DNA from: Petrosia ficiformis
Lineage: Eukaryota; Porifera; Demospongiae; Haplosclerida; Petrosiidae
Length of the DNA stretch: 64,000 nt
Assembly (NCBI GenBank): GCA_947044365.1
Contig: OX345640.1
Coordinates: forward strand, 7,922,410-7,986,409
Direction of reading: 5' to 3'
The position numbers were made by a program, and so were the translations under genes. The number at the start of each line of letters is the position of its first letter. Within the stretch, counting starts at the first letter, position 1. The notes under the pieces were generated by a model. The model was not told the origin of the DNA and did not search any database. It saw only the letters and a program-made list of their open reading frames with translations. Positions 11,828 to 32,240 of the stretch are shown piece by piece.

Positions 11828-14800
11828 CTACTTCAAATATTCTTCTTTTATTTCTTTCGCTAGATTTTCATTATTTATGGATTTTGGATTAGCCACAGCT
11901 TTCACCAATTGCTCCAAGGTTGCACTGCCAGTATCAATCCAAGTTTGCAATGCATCAGATAAGCAGGCAATTGCATCACCCCGATTGTTTGTACTGATTT
12001 GTCTAAGTCTAAACTTCTCTATACCCAATGCTAGACCCAACTGTTCCCACTCTGCAGCCAGTTTATAGGTACCAGCTTCTAATACTCTCCTAAGATCTGC
12101 ATAAAAACAAACAACTCATGACAGATGATGATCAATCATTTATTAAAGATAGACATAACTATTTGTAAGAAACTCATTTACACTTCATACCTTGTATTTC
12201 ATGTACAGTCTCTGGTATACGACCTATACAATTAAGAAATGCTCATTATCAGTATACACTTCCCAAAATGAACACTATCTCATGCAAGCTCCACCTCACT
12301 TAATTAGTGGCTTGTTGGCCCAACCATGTTTTGTATTTAGTAATGGACTGCCAAGGGCTTCAAATGTGTATATAGGGGATATAGTTATCTATATAATTAA
12401 ACTAAAAACCCTCCCTTTGTGCAAATATTTCCTGTTAAACAAACTAGACTAGCTACAAGAGTTTCCAAGTGACAATACTGTTCACAGATAATGCCGCACA
12501 TATTCTACTGATATCACTGATTATACTAAATCCATTGTATGTACCTGAATGTTCCATTTTTCTTTTCTTTGATCTATCTGTTTTCTTATCTTCATGTTTC
12601 CTTTTCTTTTCTAGTCTTGATTTGGAAGATGCTGTGTTACAAAATTAATAAGAAGTTAACTGTTGAATTGAAAGAGTAATTTTATTTAGTATATCATGAT
12701 TTAAATTATGGAAATTATGACAGGCACTACAGAGATTGTGACTGCCACTATTCTGAAATAGATGGTCGAGCTTCAGTGCCTATCTCAAATATATATTATA
12801 CATCATTATTTGCAGTCATAATTTACATGTTTGTTTTACCTGTTTCTTCTGCTTCTGATCCTTTTGATTTCTTTGTTCTCTTGTGTCTTTTTCCGTGTGG
12901 ACTTGACTCATCGGATGCTGTAATAAATGAAACCACTTTTCAAATCTTTTAGTATTGTATAATAGTTGTCATAATCATTACTATATGCTCTACAATAATT
13001 ATTGTTTCTTTAGTATCCATTCCCAAGATAAATGTATACATGTACAGAAACTCTATCAGTATTTAAAATACCTGATTCTTCTGTAGAACTGCTTTCATCC
13101 TCCTCTTCTCTATCTCGTCGTCTCTTACTTCTTGTGTTATCTGTTATAGAAAATATACTTAGTAACTGAATAGATTTCAAAATTCTGTTGTTCAGTTATC
13201 ATTCACATTTTACAGAACTGTAATCCTCAAGCACTACTGTGCAGTAGTTAAGATATTCATATTTTAAATTGACGTCTCCCGTACCTGTTCCTGTCCCTTT
13301 TGATCTCTTTGAAAGTTTCGTTTCCTCATATACATGTGCTCTTTTTCTCTGTGGACTTGGTGACTTGTCAGATACTGTATTAATACAAGATAAACAACTT
13401 TTCAAATATTTCATAATATTCATATTATTATTTCTCTATAATGGCTCCTTCAGTATTCATTCCCAATATACACATGGTTCATACTTGATAAAAATGTATA
13501 AATGTACAGAAAATCTGTCGGTACTTAAAATACCTGATTCTTCTGTAGAACTGCTTTCATCCTCCTCTTCTCTATCACGTCGTCTCTTACTTCTTGTGTT
13601 GCCTGTTGTAAAAAATATACTTAGTAACTGAATTCATTTCAAAATGTAAAGAATTTTTAAATCTGTAGCTAAATATTGGTTAGATTTTCCAATCTATTTT
13701 AGTAAGTATAGAATATTTTTGTACAAATAATTTAATGAAGATGTCAAACAATTTGTCAAACATCTATTGTTAAAACTGAAATCCCCTCAAAATCTGTGAA
13801 ATCTTTTTTTTATAACCATGCCAGCTTCCTAGTAGTGAATACACCTGTAGCTATGACATTGAAGCTAATTACCATAAGTATAACGCATTAGTTTAATTCT
13901 GTTATCATTCATATTTCACAGAACAAATGAAACAACTTTTCACAATCACTAAATATATTATTTTTTTCTCTATAACGGTTCCTTCAGTTTCCAATGTTTC
14001 ATTCCCAATATACACATGGTCTATACTTCATAAATGTATACAAATACAAAAACTCTTTCTGTATTTCAAATACCTGATTCTTCTGTAGAACTGCTTTCAT
14101 CCTCCTCTTCTCTATCTCGTTGTCTCTTAATTCCTCTGTTACCTGTTATAGAAAATATATTCAATAGCTGAATTCATTTGAAAAATTTTTAAGCCTATTG
14201 CTTAATATTGATTAGATTTACCAATCTATTACAGTAAATATATAGAAAATTTTGTGTACAAATGATTTGGTGAAGATGTCAAGCAATAAGAAAATCAGCA
14301 ACTGATTGTATTTATTAAAATCTGTAAAATCTTTTTTTATAACCGTACCACTTTCCTAGTAGTGAGCTGCTGAGCACACCTGTAGCTATGTCATTGGAAC
14401 ACTATGGTTAATTACCATGAGTATAGCGGATACATGGAAATGATTAGTTCAATTTTGTTGTTCAGTTATCATTCACACTTTATAGAACTGTAATCATTCA
14501 AGCACTACTGTGCAGTAATTATATTTTACATGTACATCTATCTTACCTGTTCCTTTTGATTTCTTTAACCTTTTTGTTTCCTCATATGCATGTACTCTTT
14601 CTCTCTGTGGACTTGTTGACTCGTCAGATGCTGTATTAATTATATTGAAACAACATTTAAAAATTTTTTTAGACAATTAGGCAGTTATATACATGAATCA
14701 TGCAAACTTGTCCCTCTCTACAAGTACTGTTGCTATCATTCTTTAAAAAAACATATCTTAATTTTAATAATATGTGTATGGTTAGAGTGCTCGTATATGT

Positions 14801-15679
14801 AGAAATTTACAGTATTCATTAACTGACCAATGACAGAAATAACTTCATTTACACATTTTCGTGTTTCTGCTTTCTCATTTATTGCTTTAGGATGATACTT
14901 GCGTCGAAGAATGTCTTTCAGTTGCGACTCAAACTTAGTAGGAAGAAAAAACTTACCCACCCATTCAATTGGGAACAACTTTTTTCCATGTTTTATTGCA
15001 TGCTTTAGCTCATTTTTGCACCATTCTGAGTCGAAGTAATCAGTAGATAAAACACATAAAAACAAATCACTGCTTTCAACGCTGCTCAGTATTTCTGGAG
15101 TTAAATTTGCACCAGGTTTCATGGCACAATCATCTTTCCACGGTTTAACATGTGGAATTCCATTGAGATCATTAAACAGATTGTCAACAAACTTCTTCTG
15201 TTCATCCTTCCACCTATAACTGATGAAAAGTTGGAAATCTCCCTCTACATTAATGAAGATATTTCATATTGTGACAAACATAAGATATATCATACCACGT
15301 AGGTTACACTGAGCTAACGCCGGAGTAGGACTATGTGCTGTGAAAAGAGGAGAATGTCACGTGAGTTAATGATTGCTAAATCAATGACATACAAACCTTC
15401 TTTCATTTTCTTAACTATGTCTGACAAGAATTGTTGTTTCTCTAATACTTGAAAAACTGTTTTTAGACAATCAGAACCCGATTCATCAATTTTGGCACAC
15501 ACAAGAGTTAGAAGGTGGCTAGCTCCATCCATCCCTTTCATACGTTTCACTTCAGCCGAATCTCCTGCATCAATGATCTCCACAGATTCAAAATCAACAG
15601 CAAGTTTAGTAAGTGCACGCTCATTAAGCTCTAACTTCTTACAAAGCTCACCTTTAAATTTTATGACAACATTAGCCAT
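11828..15679 (-). CDS. CARD-TIR-basic linker-Death protein
   Basis: Predicted 529-residue protein. Exons are 15397-15679, 15296-15337 (42-nt microexon), 14828-15244, 14547-14630, 14074-14142, 13534-13602, 13285-13374, 13072-13140, 12840-12917, 12545-12631, 12191-12223 and 11828-12096. They sum to 1590 nt, all in phase 1. The start is the first ATG (MANVVIKFKG) at 15679. Residues 1-94 are a CARD-like helical domain. Residues about 109-247 are a TIR (FQLFISYRWKDEQKKF, SSDLFLCVLSTDYF, SEWCKNELKHA, KKLFPIEW), with the candidate NADase Glu at about residue 187. Residues about 248-430 are a charged linker from repeated mini-exons, with nuclear-localisation-like basic clusters (KRRRDRE, KKRKHEDKK, SKKRKME). 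Residues about 440-529 are a C-terminal Death domain nearly identical to that of the small gene at 9037-9904. Nuclear location and signalling function are inferred. The combination of three interaction modules with a basic linker is unusual. Confidence 0.74.
12545..14630 (-). repeat. Alternating duplicated linker exons
   Basis: Two exon types recur within the CARD-TIR-Death gene. Type A is 14547-14630, 13285-13374, 12840-12917 and probably 12545-12631 (SDxSxxP then a Lys-rich end). Type B is 14074-14142, 13534-13602 and 13072-13140, each 69 nt, reading roughly RSKRRRDREEEDESSSTEE. Flanking introns are repeated as well. Near 13900 the intron flanks of a type A exon are present but the exon itself is missing, which marks a deletion. 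All copies are phase 1-1, so their number can change without a frame shift. Confidence 0.7.
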
Positions 15680-18381
15680 TTTGACAGTGAGAGTAGACAA
15701 ATCTAATTAGTAAACATGTGTGATGTATTGAGAGGATATGTAAACTTGATAACCACACATACCTATCATGATAAGGAAAGTTGAGCTAATTAATTATTGC
15801 AGTACATTATTAGTACTACTTTGCTATGCCTGTTTTTGTAACTTGCAAACTCACATACATGTAACTACATACACTATGTGAAACAGTTACATACTATATG
15901 AAGTAACATGCAGGATTCGAATTTTCAAAAATGTATCTATTCTGTTGATGTCCCTATTATAAATGTATCCTCTGATTTATTGTATTAGTAAGGTCTGACA
16001 ATGGCAACAGATTATAATAAACTCTAAATAATCGATCATATTGATTAATGATATCAAGATAATGAATTTGACCAGTTGGAGGTATTATAGTGGCTATTAT
16101 TAGAACATACATATGGAACACACAAAACTGTAATACTTTCCTTGGCATAATTATTATAAATATTCATAGTGGAGGTTTCTTGAACTTTATAGTAACACAA
16201 TAAATTTATTCTTGAAAAGAACATTTTGGCTTAAGCAAAAGAAGGCCCAATATGAATACGGAAAACACAATAATTATATGGTTATTAATAATAACTCACT
16301 TGACACAAATTAAGTTCTCTTTGATTAGAGGTCTGTAAAGCAAATCAAATTAAGTCAGACTTAAAGAGTCCACCACTTTTATAAAAGTGTTCACCCCTTT
16401 GTTGAAAGGTATATATGTATGAACCTAACATATACCCGGTATCTGTTGACATAGTCTAGGAATTATTGTTCCACCCCTTTTTGCATTTCAACTAAGGTCA
16501 TACTGTATGTAATATGAGATTTCATAAACAAGCACAGTTGAATGTATTCTATTATGAGCTAAAAATCACACATTATGACACATACATGTACATTTACATG
16601 TACATAGGTACTAATTGTAACTGTGTCAACCTATTGTCACTGTACAAATATTTTTTTAAAGTAAAACAATTGCTGTTACTATAAATAGTATCAGGTGTAA
16701 TAAAAATGTATATGTTTATAATACATTATATAATACTGAATAACAATTGAAGGAGTAGTATTAACTGATTAGAAATAACCAAACCTTGCTACATGTGTCA
16801 TGAACATACTAAGAATTGCAGACTTCTCAGAATAATCAACATTAAGTATTGAATAAAATTGCTAGTACATGTTAATCTATCAGTCTCTAGTTTAATATAA
16901 TTTTTTTGTCACCTGTACATATCATAGAAATGTGCACAATCCCAGTGTATTAATATAATTCTATACTAAATGCCTCATATTGAACATAAATTCTTCCTTC
17001 CTTTAGTAATTAGTAATTCAAATACTATATGATGTCATAGTCTACTATATTAGCATCTTACTAATTATATCTTTCGTTCCACCAATTAATGATATGTGGT
17101 AACTACAATGTGAACATTTTAATTAATTAACAATGAATATTATAGTCCTATAATTTCATCATCAAACAACTTATACATGTAATTATACAATTATACACAT
17201 AATAATTACTATAGTTGTTCAGCTAATTAATTATATGCCACTAACTAATCATTGATCAATCAATTGCTTCGTTATTGAGTTAAAGTATAATCACCATATC
17301 ACATTAAACTATACACTGTATTACATATAAAGTCATCATATCTTAATTCTGAAGTCATTGTGAAGTTTGTTAAAGGCTTTTCGCTCTACATATTTTATTC
17401 AATGAATTATTGATTATGGGTTACTTAGTTACAGTATAGTCTCTTTTCCAGCATATAGTATATAAAGGTCAGTCATTTATCATGATAAAAATGTAACAGA
17501 CTTATAATGTTGGCCATTTCCCAGTATTGAGATAAGTAATCACCCACAATAATGACAACAAACATAATACCCATGATACTATACTCCCCATGTAACATAC
17601 ATGTACATTTACATTTCTATCAGGTGTCTGTTGACATAGTCCATAATACATTAAATTCAATAAGTACCATATCTTGTGGTCTACATCTTGTTTGTTAAGT
17701 AAAATGTATTAACAACATTAAAGTCTATGCAACAATAAATATGACATTCTCATAATCAACCACACATACTTATTATAAAAGTAGTATGATTATACAATAT
17801 TGTGGAATATAACTTACTAACTATTATTCTTATCCCATTAAAAAAAAGAAACATGACCAAAATCAAAAATAACTGAAAGAGAAAGGTATATAGGTATTAT
17901 AATTATAATTATAGTACATAATTATACAAGGAATTAGTAATTGAATAGATAAAAATAGAAAAATAAATGATAGACAGATAATTCACATGCCATACACAAT
18001 TACTAATTATATACATGTACACACTTGTACATATTAAGCCTACTATTAAATTGCATCTACTAAATTTAGTGATTTTTAAACCCTAGATTTAGTATAAATT
18101 TTAGCGAATTATGCTTGCTGATCAAAACTATTCAACGTCTCACTGAGCATTCGGCAAAGAGGTGTAAAGTGTTTCATCCCAGGACCATTGTAACAATTAT
18201 ATGATATAATCCGATTATGGCTTTTCAGTCTTAAGAGAAGTACACATACATATCTATGTAAAAGTTAGTTATTATTCACCTTTGCCTTGTTCAATAATCT
18301 CATGTTAATATGGCAGAGTTTACCACACCTACTTTTCAATATTGATAAAGTTATAAATAGATAAGACGATAAATAAAGCAA
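15680..18381. other. Long AT-rich intergenic region
   Basis: No exon with matching splice sites and domain similarity was found. It would contain the 5' flank and promoter of the gene starting at 15679. The right part (about 18110-18260) is homologous to about 40515-40680, upstream-of-stop flank of the paralogous Roc-COR gene, so that duplication extends past the 3' ends. Confidence 0.45.
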
Positions 18382-25646
<7,265 letters not shown>

Positions 25647-26549
25647 GATGGAAGTAGTTTTAAAACAGTTGATAGATTACTAGATCTTATATTGGCACAT
25701 CCACAGTAAATCTGGCTATATGAATAGAAGTGACTGACAATAATTATAGTAATAATCATCCAATAGTGTCTATTGTATACTATTTTAATACATAATCAAT
25801 ATACTTTTAATACCTGTACAACTTTCAAGTTAGTAATTACCAATCACTGTTATAACAGCAAAGAGTTAGGGAGGTGGGTAGTCCTGGTATTGTAAATAAG
25901 TAGGTGTGTAGTGTGTACAGATATACTTCCTTTCAAATGTGGTGTCATAGTATTTCCTTTTATAGACAAAGGTGGGTGAGAGACTGCATTAATTATAGCC
26001 TATTATTGATACAATCACAATGCTAAAATAATGCATGCTGAGATAAAAAGACTTTGTATATTATGCCCAAACTTTCTGAAAAACCAACAACATTAGAACT
26101 GCAAACGAAGTACCAGCAGACTCCGAATCATCCGAGGATTGAAATGAAAGATTCTAAAACTGTTCAGTTTTTAAGTAATAAAGTTATGACAATTTTTGTA
26201 ACTCACAGTTGTAGTTTCATAACTTTCAGAAGACGTCTGGTAGCAAAAGAATACATGTAAACACAGTTTTGTTATATATCCTGTTAGTAATATCAGCACT
26301 TCTCCTACTTGATAAAGTATAAACTGCACAATGATTGTATAAGTTATGATATCATATAACAGGTTGTGTTGTTGTATATATAATACTAAAAATTTTGTGA
26401 ATGCCACAAGTCCACTACAATACCTAACTAAACACATTAAAAGCTAAAAGTAATTTTAAAATATCTAGCTATGTTAATTATTTAACGTTCCTGAACCTAG
26501 ACATTCTAATAACACTAATCAATAACAACATGAGCAATAATATATAAAT

Positions 26550-28665
26550 TTATTCCTTATCATTAATGTCTTTACATTTCTTCAATACTCTCTGGTCCTC
26601 CTTCAGTTGATGATCAAAATATACAGAATGTTCCATCGCTAATTCTTTAGCTTTCACACATTTACTCAAATATGCAAACGGAATGATAAATTCTTTCCAT
26701 GTTTGTTTCTTAATTGCTCTCCATTTTTTGACCATTTCATCTTTCTGTTTTCCTAGATTCGTTGGATTCTGTGCTTCAATAGTATTACAATCTTCAGCAG
26801 GCAGATGAAGGTGTGTACAAAATGGCATCACCTCTGCTATAATGGTTAAATGTATCAGCAAGTCTTCATCATCTGGAATGAGACCTGTGTGTATTAAAAA
26901 ACATGATACGAAATATTTAATTTGTTGGATGAATAAATGTTTCAAACGTACCACCATTTCCTGATGTTGTTACCACATTTTCTGAGAAATAAAAATATTT
27001 ATAAGTTAAGAAAACATAACAAATAAACATCAAAAACAAAATAACTAATTCATTAGTTAGTACAGTTGCAAAGATTCAAGCATTAGTTGTTAATGCCATT
27101 GCCACATTGCACAAATTATATTCAATTCATTGAAACACTATAACTTCAGGGTAGTGTCTATTCATATTTCACGCTAACAATTTAGTTTACTACTAAAGTA
27201 CATGTAATTGTATCTGGCCATCAAACAAATCGTATCTGGTTACAAACACATAATTTAATTTATTTTAGTGTACTTTTTTATACGGTACACAATATGTCAT
27301 ATATAGTAAAATCATGAATGAACAGTATATATAATTATGTATAATATCATGCTTTTACTCAAACCTGCAGATGGCAAGCTCTTCTTAGCATTACTCATAT
27401 CTGAAAAAAAGATAAATTACATTCATTTTATAATTACAGTAACAGCTAACCTTCCGTACGTACACCATCTTGTGTAACTGAAGAAGTACAAGGAAAAGAA
27501 AATAAGACAACTTTGTATGTATAGCTTGTGACAAAGTAGTATGTAATGTCATGAATCACATGAATTGCATGTGACATTATGTACATACATCTTAACTTGC
27601 TTTAGTGTAAAGTGGCTACTATTTTTAATGGAATGTCAGTTGTTATGTAAATTAATAGTGGGAGATGTACACAATCATGCAAACTGTGATTACTATGTTT
27701 GACCTTTATAGTGTATGATAATGTTTTAGTTTGTTCCTGCTGATAAAATAATACTTTATCACAAACATACACTTATATACAGTGTAGCAAATAGACAGAG
27801 CTCACATACTGGTGAAGGTGGGGCTCACAGGTTGCCAGAGGTGGAGCTCATTTGCTAACATAATATGGTTTTTCCCGGTTCACCTACTCCTGTTAAACTA
27901 ATTGTAAAATTGAAAAGTTTATTTCAAGTTGAAATATGTTTTGTGTATGCAAACAGAGTAGGTGAACCCATACCCATTCAACATGGTAAGTGAAAAAAGC
28001 TAATATGGATTGCTGCAAAACAGGTTTTGGCAGCCTGTTATTGGCGGAGAAAAAGCTCTGGAGCAAGAAAATATTCTTCATGGTAGATATATATGCTACG
28101 AGTATGTTATCATGTACGTATGTCCAGTGGAATATGAGATATTAACAACAACAAGTGTCTGTCTACATACAGATGTTTAGAGTAAACACATTACAATAAG
28201 AAACAGAAAGAAAATGTATGTTATTTGCAGTGATATTAATTTTAGATTTTCTATTCCAATAATAGCTATTGAAGGATTACTGAATTATTACAAGACACTA
28301 TAATACCTTCATAATGAGGTTTCCATCCACAGAAACTTGCAATTAAAGCTACTAGCAATATTAATGCACTAATCACAAGAATGGCTCCAAATGCTTTTTG
28401 TTTAGTAGTTTTTCCATAAGTCACACTTTTATGAGTGCTTTCATTGGTCCCAGAACTAGTACTATCTGTAGATAGATGTATGTGCATAATTATAAAAGCA
28501 ACTAGTGTAAGTACATTATAAAAGAGTAATTATTGTATAACAAATACAGAGAAATGAGTTTTGCATTCTCTATGCAGAGCACCACCTATACATTAACAAT
28601 AATCAGTACATAAAATCATCTTATATATATAACTTACCTTTGTCTGACATGTTGGAAATGGACAT
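26550..28665 (-). CDS. Single-pass transmembrane protein with C-terminal Death domain
   Basis: Predicted 195-residue protein. Exons are 28638-28665, 28307-28465, 27365-27400, 26952-26981 and 26550-26884. They sum to 588 nt, in phase 1. An upstream ATG (28665, MSISNMSDK) and an inner ATG (28650, MSDK) are both possible; the paralogue keeps only the inner one. Residues about 34-54 are hydrophobic (AFGAILVISALILLVALIASF), preceded by KTTKQK and with no signal peptide, so a signal-anchor is likely. The last about 110 residues form a Death-fold domain (DDEDLLIHLTIIAEVM, WRAIKKQTWKEFIIPFAYL, ending KDINDKE). The paralogue is at 46723-48860. It would present a Death domain at a membrane; orientation cannot be told from sequence. 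Confidence 0.7.
27877..27968. repeat. Conserved hairpin in transmembrane-Death gene intron
   Basis: GGTTCACCTACTC (27877-27889) pairs with GAGTAGGTGAACC (27956-27968) around a loop of about 66 nt. The same inverted arms recur near 33163 and 33251 and near 48049 and 48126. The plus strand between the arms is open in all three copies (for example from ATG at 48036). I cannot tell whether it is a small mobile element, a structured RNA or a coding relic. Confidence 0.5.
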
Positions 28666-28919
28666 CAAAATAACTACAGGTATATAATTAGAATATCACT
28701 GTTATAATTGAATACAACAATATTTAATTAAGTACCTAATAAAAACAAGTTATCACATATGCTGATTGCCTCCCTCTCAAATTCTTTAATAATTATTAAT
28801 AATAATATTATTGTAATAAATACAATACAATATTTGGTATTTGATATCAGATAAAAGAATTTTAAAAATGTAACATAATTCATTGTATTCACAACATTAC
28901 TGTACACATTATTATATAA

Positions 28920-29075
28920 TTATAAATCTTGTTTTACTATTCCTCATTGCTTCTTTCATACACATCTCTTCTTCCCCGGCCTCTTTTTCTTTCTCACTAT
29001 CTTTCCCTTCCTTACCTCCAATATTCTTCAATTTTCCTATTGTCTGAAATACTTTAAATTTAACAAATTTAGTTA
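28920..29075 (-). pseudogene. Fragment of INPP5F/Sac2-like C-terminal exon
   Basis: Reads [20 protein letters not shown] and on to NSKTRFII on the minus strand, matching the last about 45 codons of the exon at 34195-35461. The homologous stretch ends abruptly upstream and no other exon of the gene is present here. Confidence 0.65.
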
Positions 29076-29079
29076 ATGT

Positions 29080-29345
29080 AGTAGTAGCTGTTCATTTTCT
29101 AGAAGCCATATTTAACAAAGGCATATATATATATATATATACACGTGGTTCTAAAAGTAGTAACAGAACAAAATTAAACAAACCACTTCGATATAACTGT
29201 ACATAAGCACAGCTCTTTGTATTTGCTTTATAGTAGCATATGTACTTATGTAAGGTTATATGGAAGTGGTTAGTTTAATTTAGGTTATACGTTTACCCTC
29301 CCGATTTTGTTTGCGGGTCTTCCATTTTTATTGAAAATTTTGTTA
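29080..29345. repeat. Fold-back element, inverted relative to its paralogous copy
   Basis: The core about 29175-29283 is an imperfect hairpin (arms with AAACCACTTC and GAAGTGGTTAGTTT). The whole block, flanks included, matches about 49885-50160 in the opposite orientation, although sequence on both sides of it matches in direct orientation. Confidence 0.7.
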
Positions 29346-31547
29346 TTATTTTGTTATGATGTGAAACACTCTGGAATAGGAATAAACAGACGTGTGCTAA
29401 CCTTGATGCAATGATAACAACAGTCAGCAAGATATAAATGCGGGGTCGCCCTTTTCAGGCTAAAATAATTATATGATCATATCAATGTGAAATATTACAG
29501 TTCTGCCATTCAAACAAAATGCATTAGTACTAAATCAGGTACTATGGATTATATTGACGATGACCAGAAAGCGTATCATACATTACCATTAAGTTATACA
29601 GAAAAAAGTCAATGATAACTGAACGAGTTATAGTCCAGCATGCACCAAATATTCCTTCTGCAGTAAAATATGATCATATGACAATCAGAGTGCTGTACCA
29701 TTAGAAATGTGTCAAGTCTGATTCTCTATTGATTAATTGTGCATGAACATGTAACTTCATATAATTAACATTATACAAGTCAAATTGTTTGAAAATGGCA
29801 TTTAAAAATAATGTAGTTCATTATTCAAATCATTATATTAATTGTTTAGAGAAATAATCTTTCCCTTAAATATATGCAACCAAGTAACATGACAAACATT
29901 GAAATAACAAATGTGGGCAATATCACTGGATGATCCATACAATAAGCATAAAATGATCGCATTACATTCTCTGGTACAGAAACTTCTCTATCAAAAATAT
30001 TAAAATTCATGTTATTCGCAGGAGAACGTGCTATATCTGAAATAGATAAGAATATGTGATAATTTATCAAGGAGTCAAATTTTGTCAAACATCTATTACG
30101 TCTGAACAGATGTATTGTGAAAGGTAATCATTAACTGCATGACGGGTAAGTGAAACATAACAAACATCTAATGTTGAACACAAGTTCCATAAATGACAGA
30201 TACAAATTATGCAGCTAGAGTGTGCATTCTTTCACATGGAATGCAAGATACTTAACCAAAACCATTCAGAATAACTTAATTGTATATCTAATGCATGTTT
30301 CAACTTACAAATAAACAAGGTAAGGTGGGATTGACCCCAGCCAGTACTCCAACCATTGAGTACCTATTTTCACAATTTTGTGCAAAACAACATTTTTGTG
30401 ATTGCTTGAGACTTATAATTATGTGCATAGACAGTGGTCATTAATACATATATCTTCAGTGGACTTACATTGTTCAGTAGGTACTTTAACTGGAATACGT
30501 ATGTCAGATTTAACACCTACAATATGAATAAGAAATACGCACTTCGGTGGGAGTTCATCTGGTGGGAGTTCACCTGTCCATTCAATTTCAACTGGCATAT
30601 TAAGAGGTAGCCCTGATATTTCATGTTCTTGTTTTAATAAAGAAACAATTATGTTAATTCCCAGCTATACTGTAATAGTTTTATACAATTCTACAAAATA
30701 GTTTAACTAACAGTTAATTTATACAATTCTTAACTAACAGTTAAATTAATCTCTGTTATTGCGGCTCGTGCTTCCCATTTGTCCAGATTCACTTTATGAG
30801 TAACTTTCCATTCATTTTCTTTGATACCATCCCCTTCTGGTTTCACTAGAGTAGATACCGTATCCACACCTTCTTCCAGAACAAATTAAAAGTAATCATC
30901 ATTAACAGATCGTTCATTTTCCTGATCTTGCTTTAAATACTATTGTAATAACAAATCTTTATAAAGAATAAAAAATTAATATCATACCTCACGATCTACA
31001 AGTGAGCGCTTGGTGATAAACAGTTTTGCTTTATACTTCTTAGGGTAGTGAACTTCTACCAAGAAGAATGAAAGTGTATATTCCGACGATTTTGACAATA
31101 CATTATTAATAGAAAAACTGGTTAGGTTAATTCGAGCATATTTTCCAGGTAAAAAAGATCCTCCATCGACAGGTGTAAAATTGTAGGGAGGACCAGTTGA
31201 AGTATTTGCTGAAGCAATTGTCAGCTGGGCAGCATCATCATCATTATTGATTATATAAGAGTGTTCAAGTTCAAGTGTGGCTGGTTTCTGTAAATCATGT
31301 GAGAGAGAAATAAAATAGAAGGCACTGACTGGAAATGAATCTTCAGGAAATTGGAAAGGACCACTATAAATAGCATAGAGATCTAGGGTACCAACTTCTC
31401 CCTGAGGAATAGAACCTTCTGGTATTTGTAGTCTGCAACCAAATTTATCCCAGTCAACAGATAATGGCTTATCACTAGTGAATTTAGTATGATACTCTGC
31501 AATGATCTTCATCTCTTGAAATATACTACCTGGCAAAAAATGAGAGT

Positions 31548-31567
31548 GGGGGGGGGGGGGGGGGGGG
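31548..31567. repeat. Poly-G run (poly-C on the transcribed strand)
   Basis: A run of 20 G just upstream, in transcript sense, of the ZU5 exon acceptor at 31530. The paralogue has a run of 17 G at 53495-53511 in the same place. On the sense strand it is a C-tract that merges with the polypyrimidine tract. Confidence 0.9.
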
Positions 31568-31780
31568 ATTCTTACATATGTGATAATTATGAAAAAAATG
31601 TATATATATTACATATATATATAAGGAGCATTGTGTTGCTGTGTACAAAATGAACTGACATTGACAAACACTTCTCAAATGCTTAGGAGTGCGTATAATC
31701 AAATACAAACATTACAGTGACTATAGTAATTGAAAGTATTACACAAAATACACAATAGTTATGTATATTGATAGTTGATA

Positions 31781-32240
31781 CACTGCAAAAAAAGTTTGGT
31801 AATTTCAACCAATCAGTTGGTTACCTCAATTGCATGCAAATTTAATAATATGCCTTTACACACCATACTACAGTATTAAGCTGTTGGTAGGTAAGCCAAT
31901 TTGTAATTTATAGTGTTGAAATGCTGTGTTCACAATAACTAAGTAAATTAATATTGGAGGAGGACAGATAGTTTAAAGTGTTGAAATGTCGTGTTCACAA
32001 TGACTAAGTAAAATAATAGTGGAGGATGACAGATAGAATGTCAGTAATTATGTAAACTTATAGTGGGAGAAGTACTGACATGTAAACTGTGAATCATGAA
32101 TAACTTACATGTCATTGTCAACAACATTCCAACACCAAAAGTTAAGCTGGCCTACTCTTCAACACCTCAATTCAGCAATAATGAAATGCAATTGAGATAA
32201 CCGACTGATAGGTTGAAATAACCAAACTGTTTTTGCAGTG
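31781..32240. mobile_element. CACTGC-ended MITE
   Basis: 460-bp element with terminal inverted repeats of about 55 bp starting CACTGCAAAA and ending TTTTGCAGTG. The inner parts contain paired blocks TTTCAACCAATCAGT and ACTGATAGGTTGAAAT. It sits inside the first intron of the ZU5 gene and ends 12 bp from a donor. The paralogue at 53738-53795 lacks it, so it is a later insertion. No coding capacity seen. Confidence 0.7.

Noticed and set aside
15314..15700. CARD open frame starting upstream of 15679
   Set aside because: The extra upstream residues begin at a TTG. The first ATG is at 15679, and the frame after 15397 is intron read-through.
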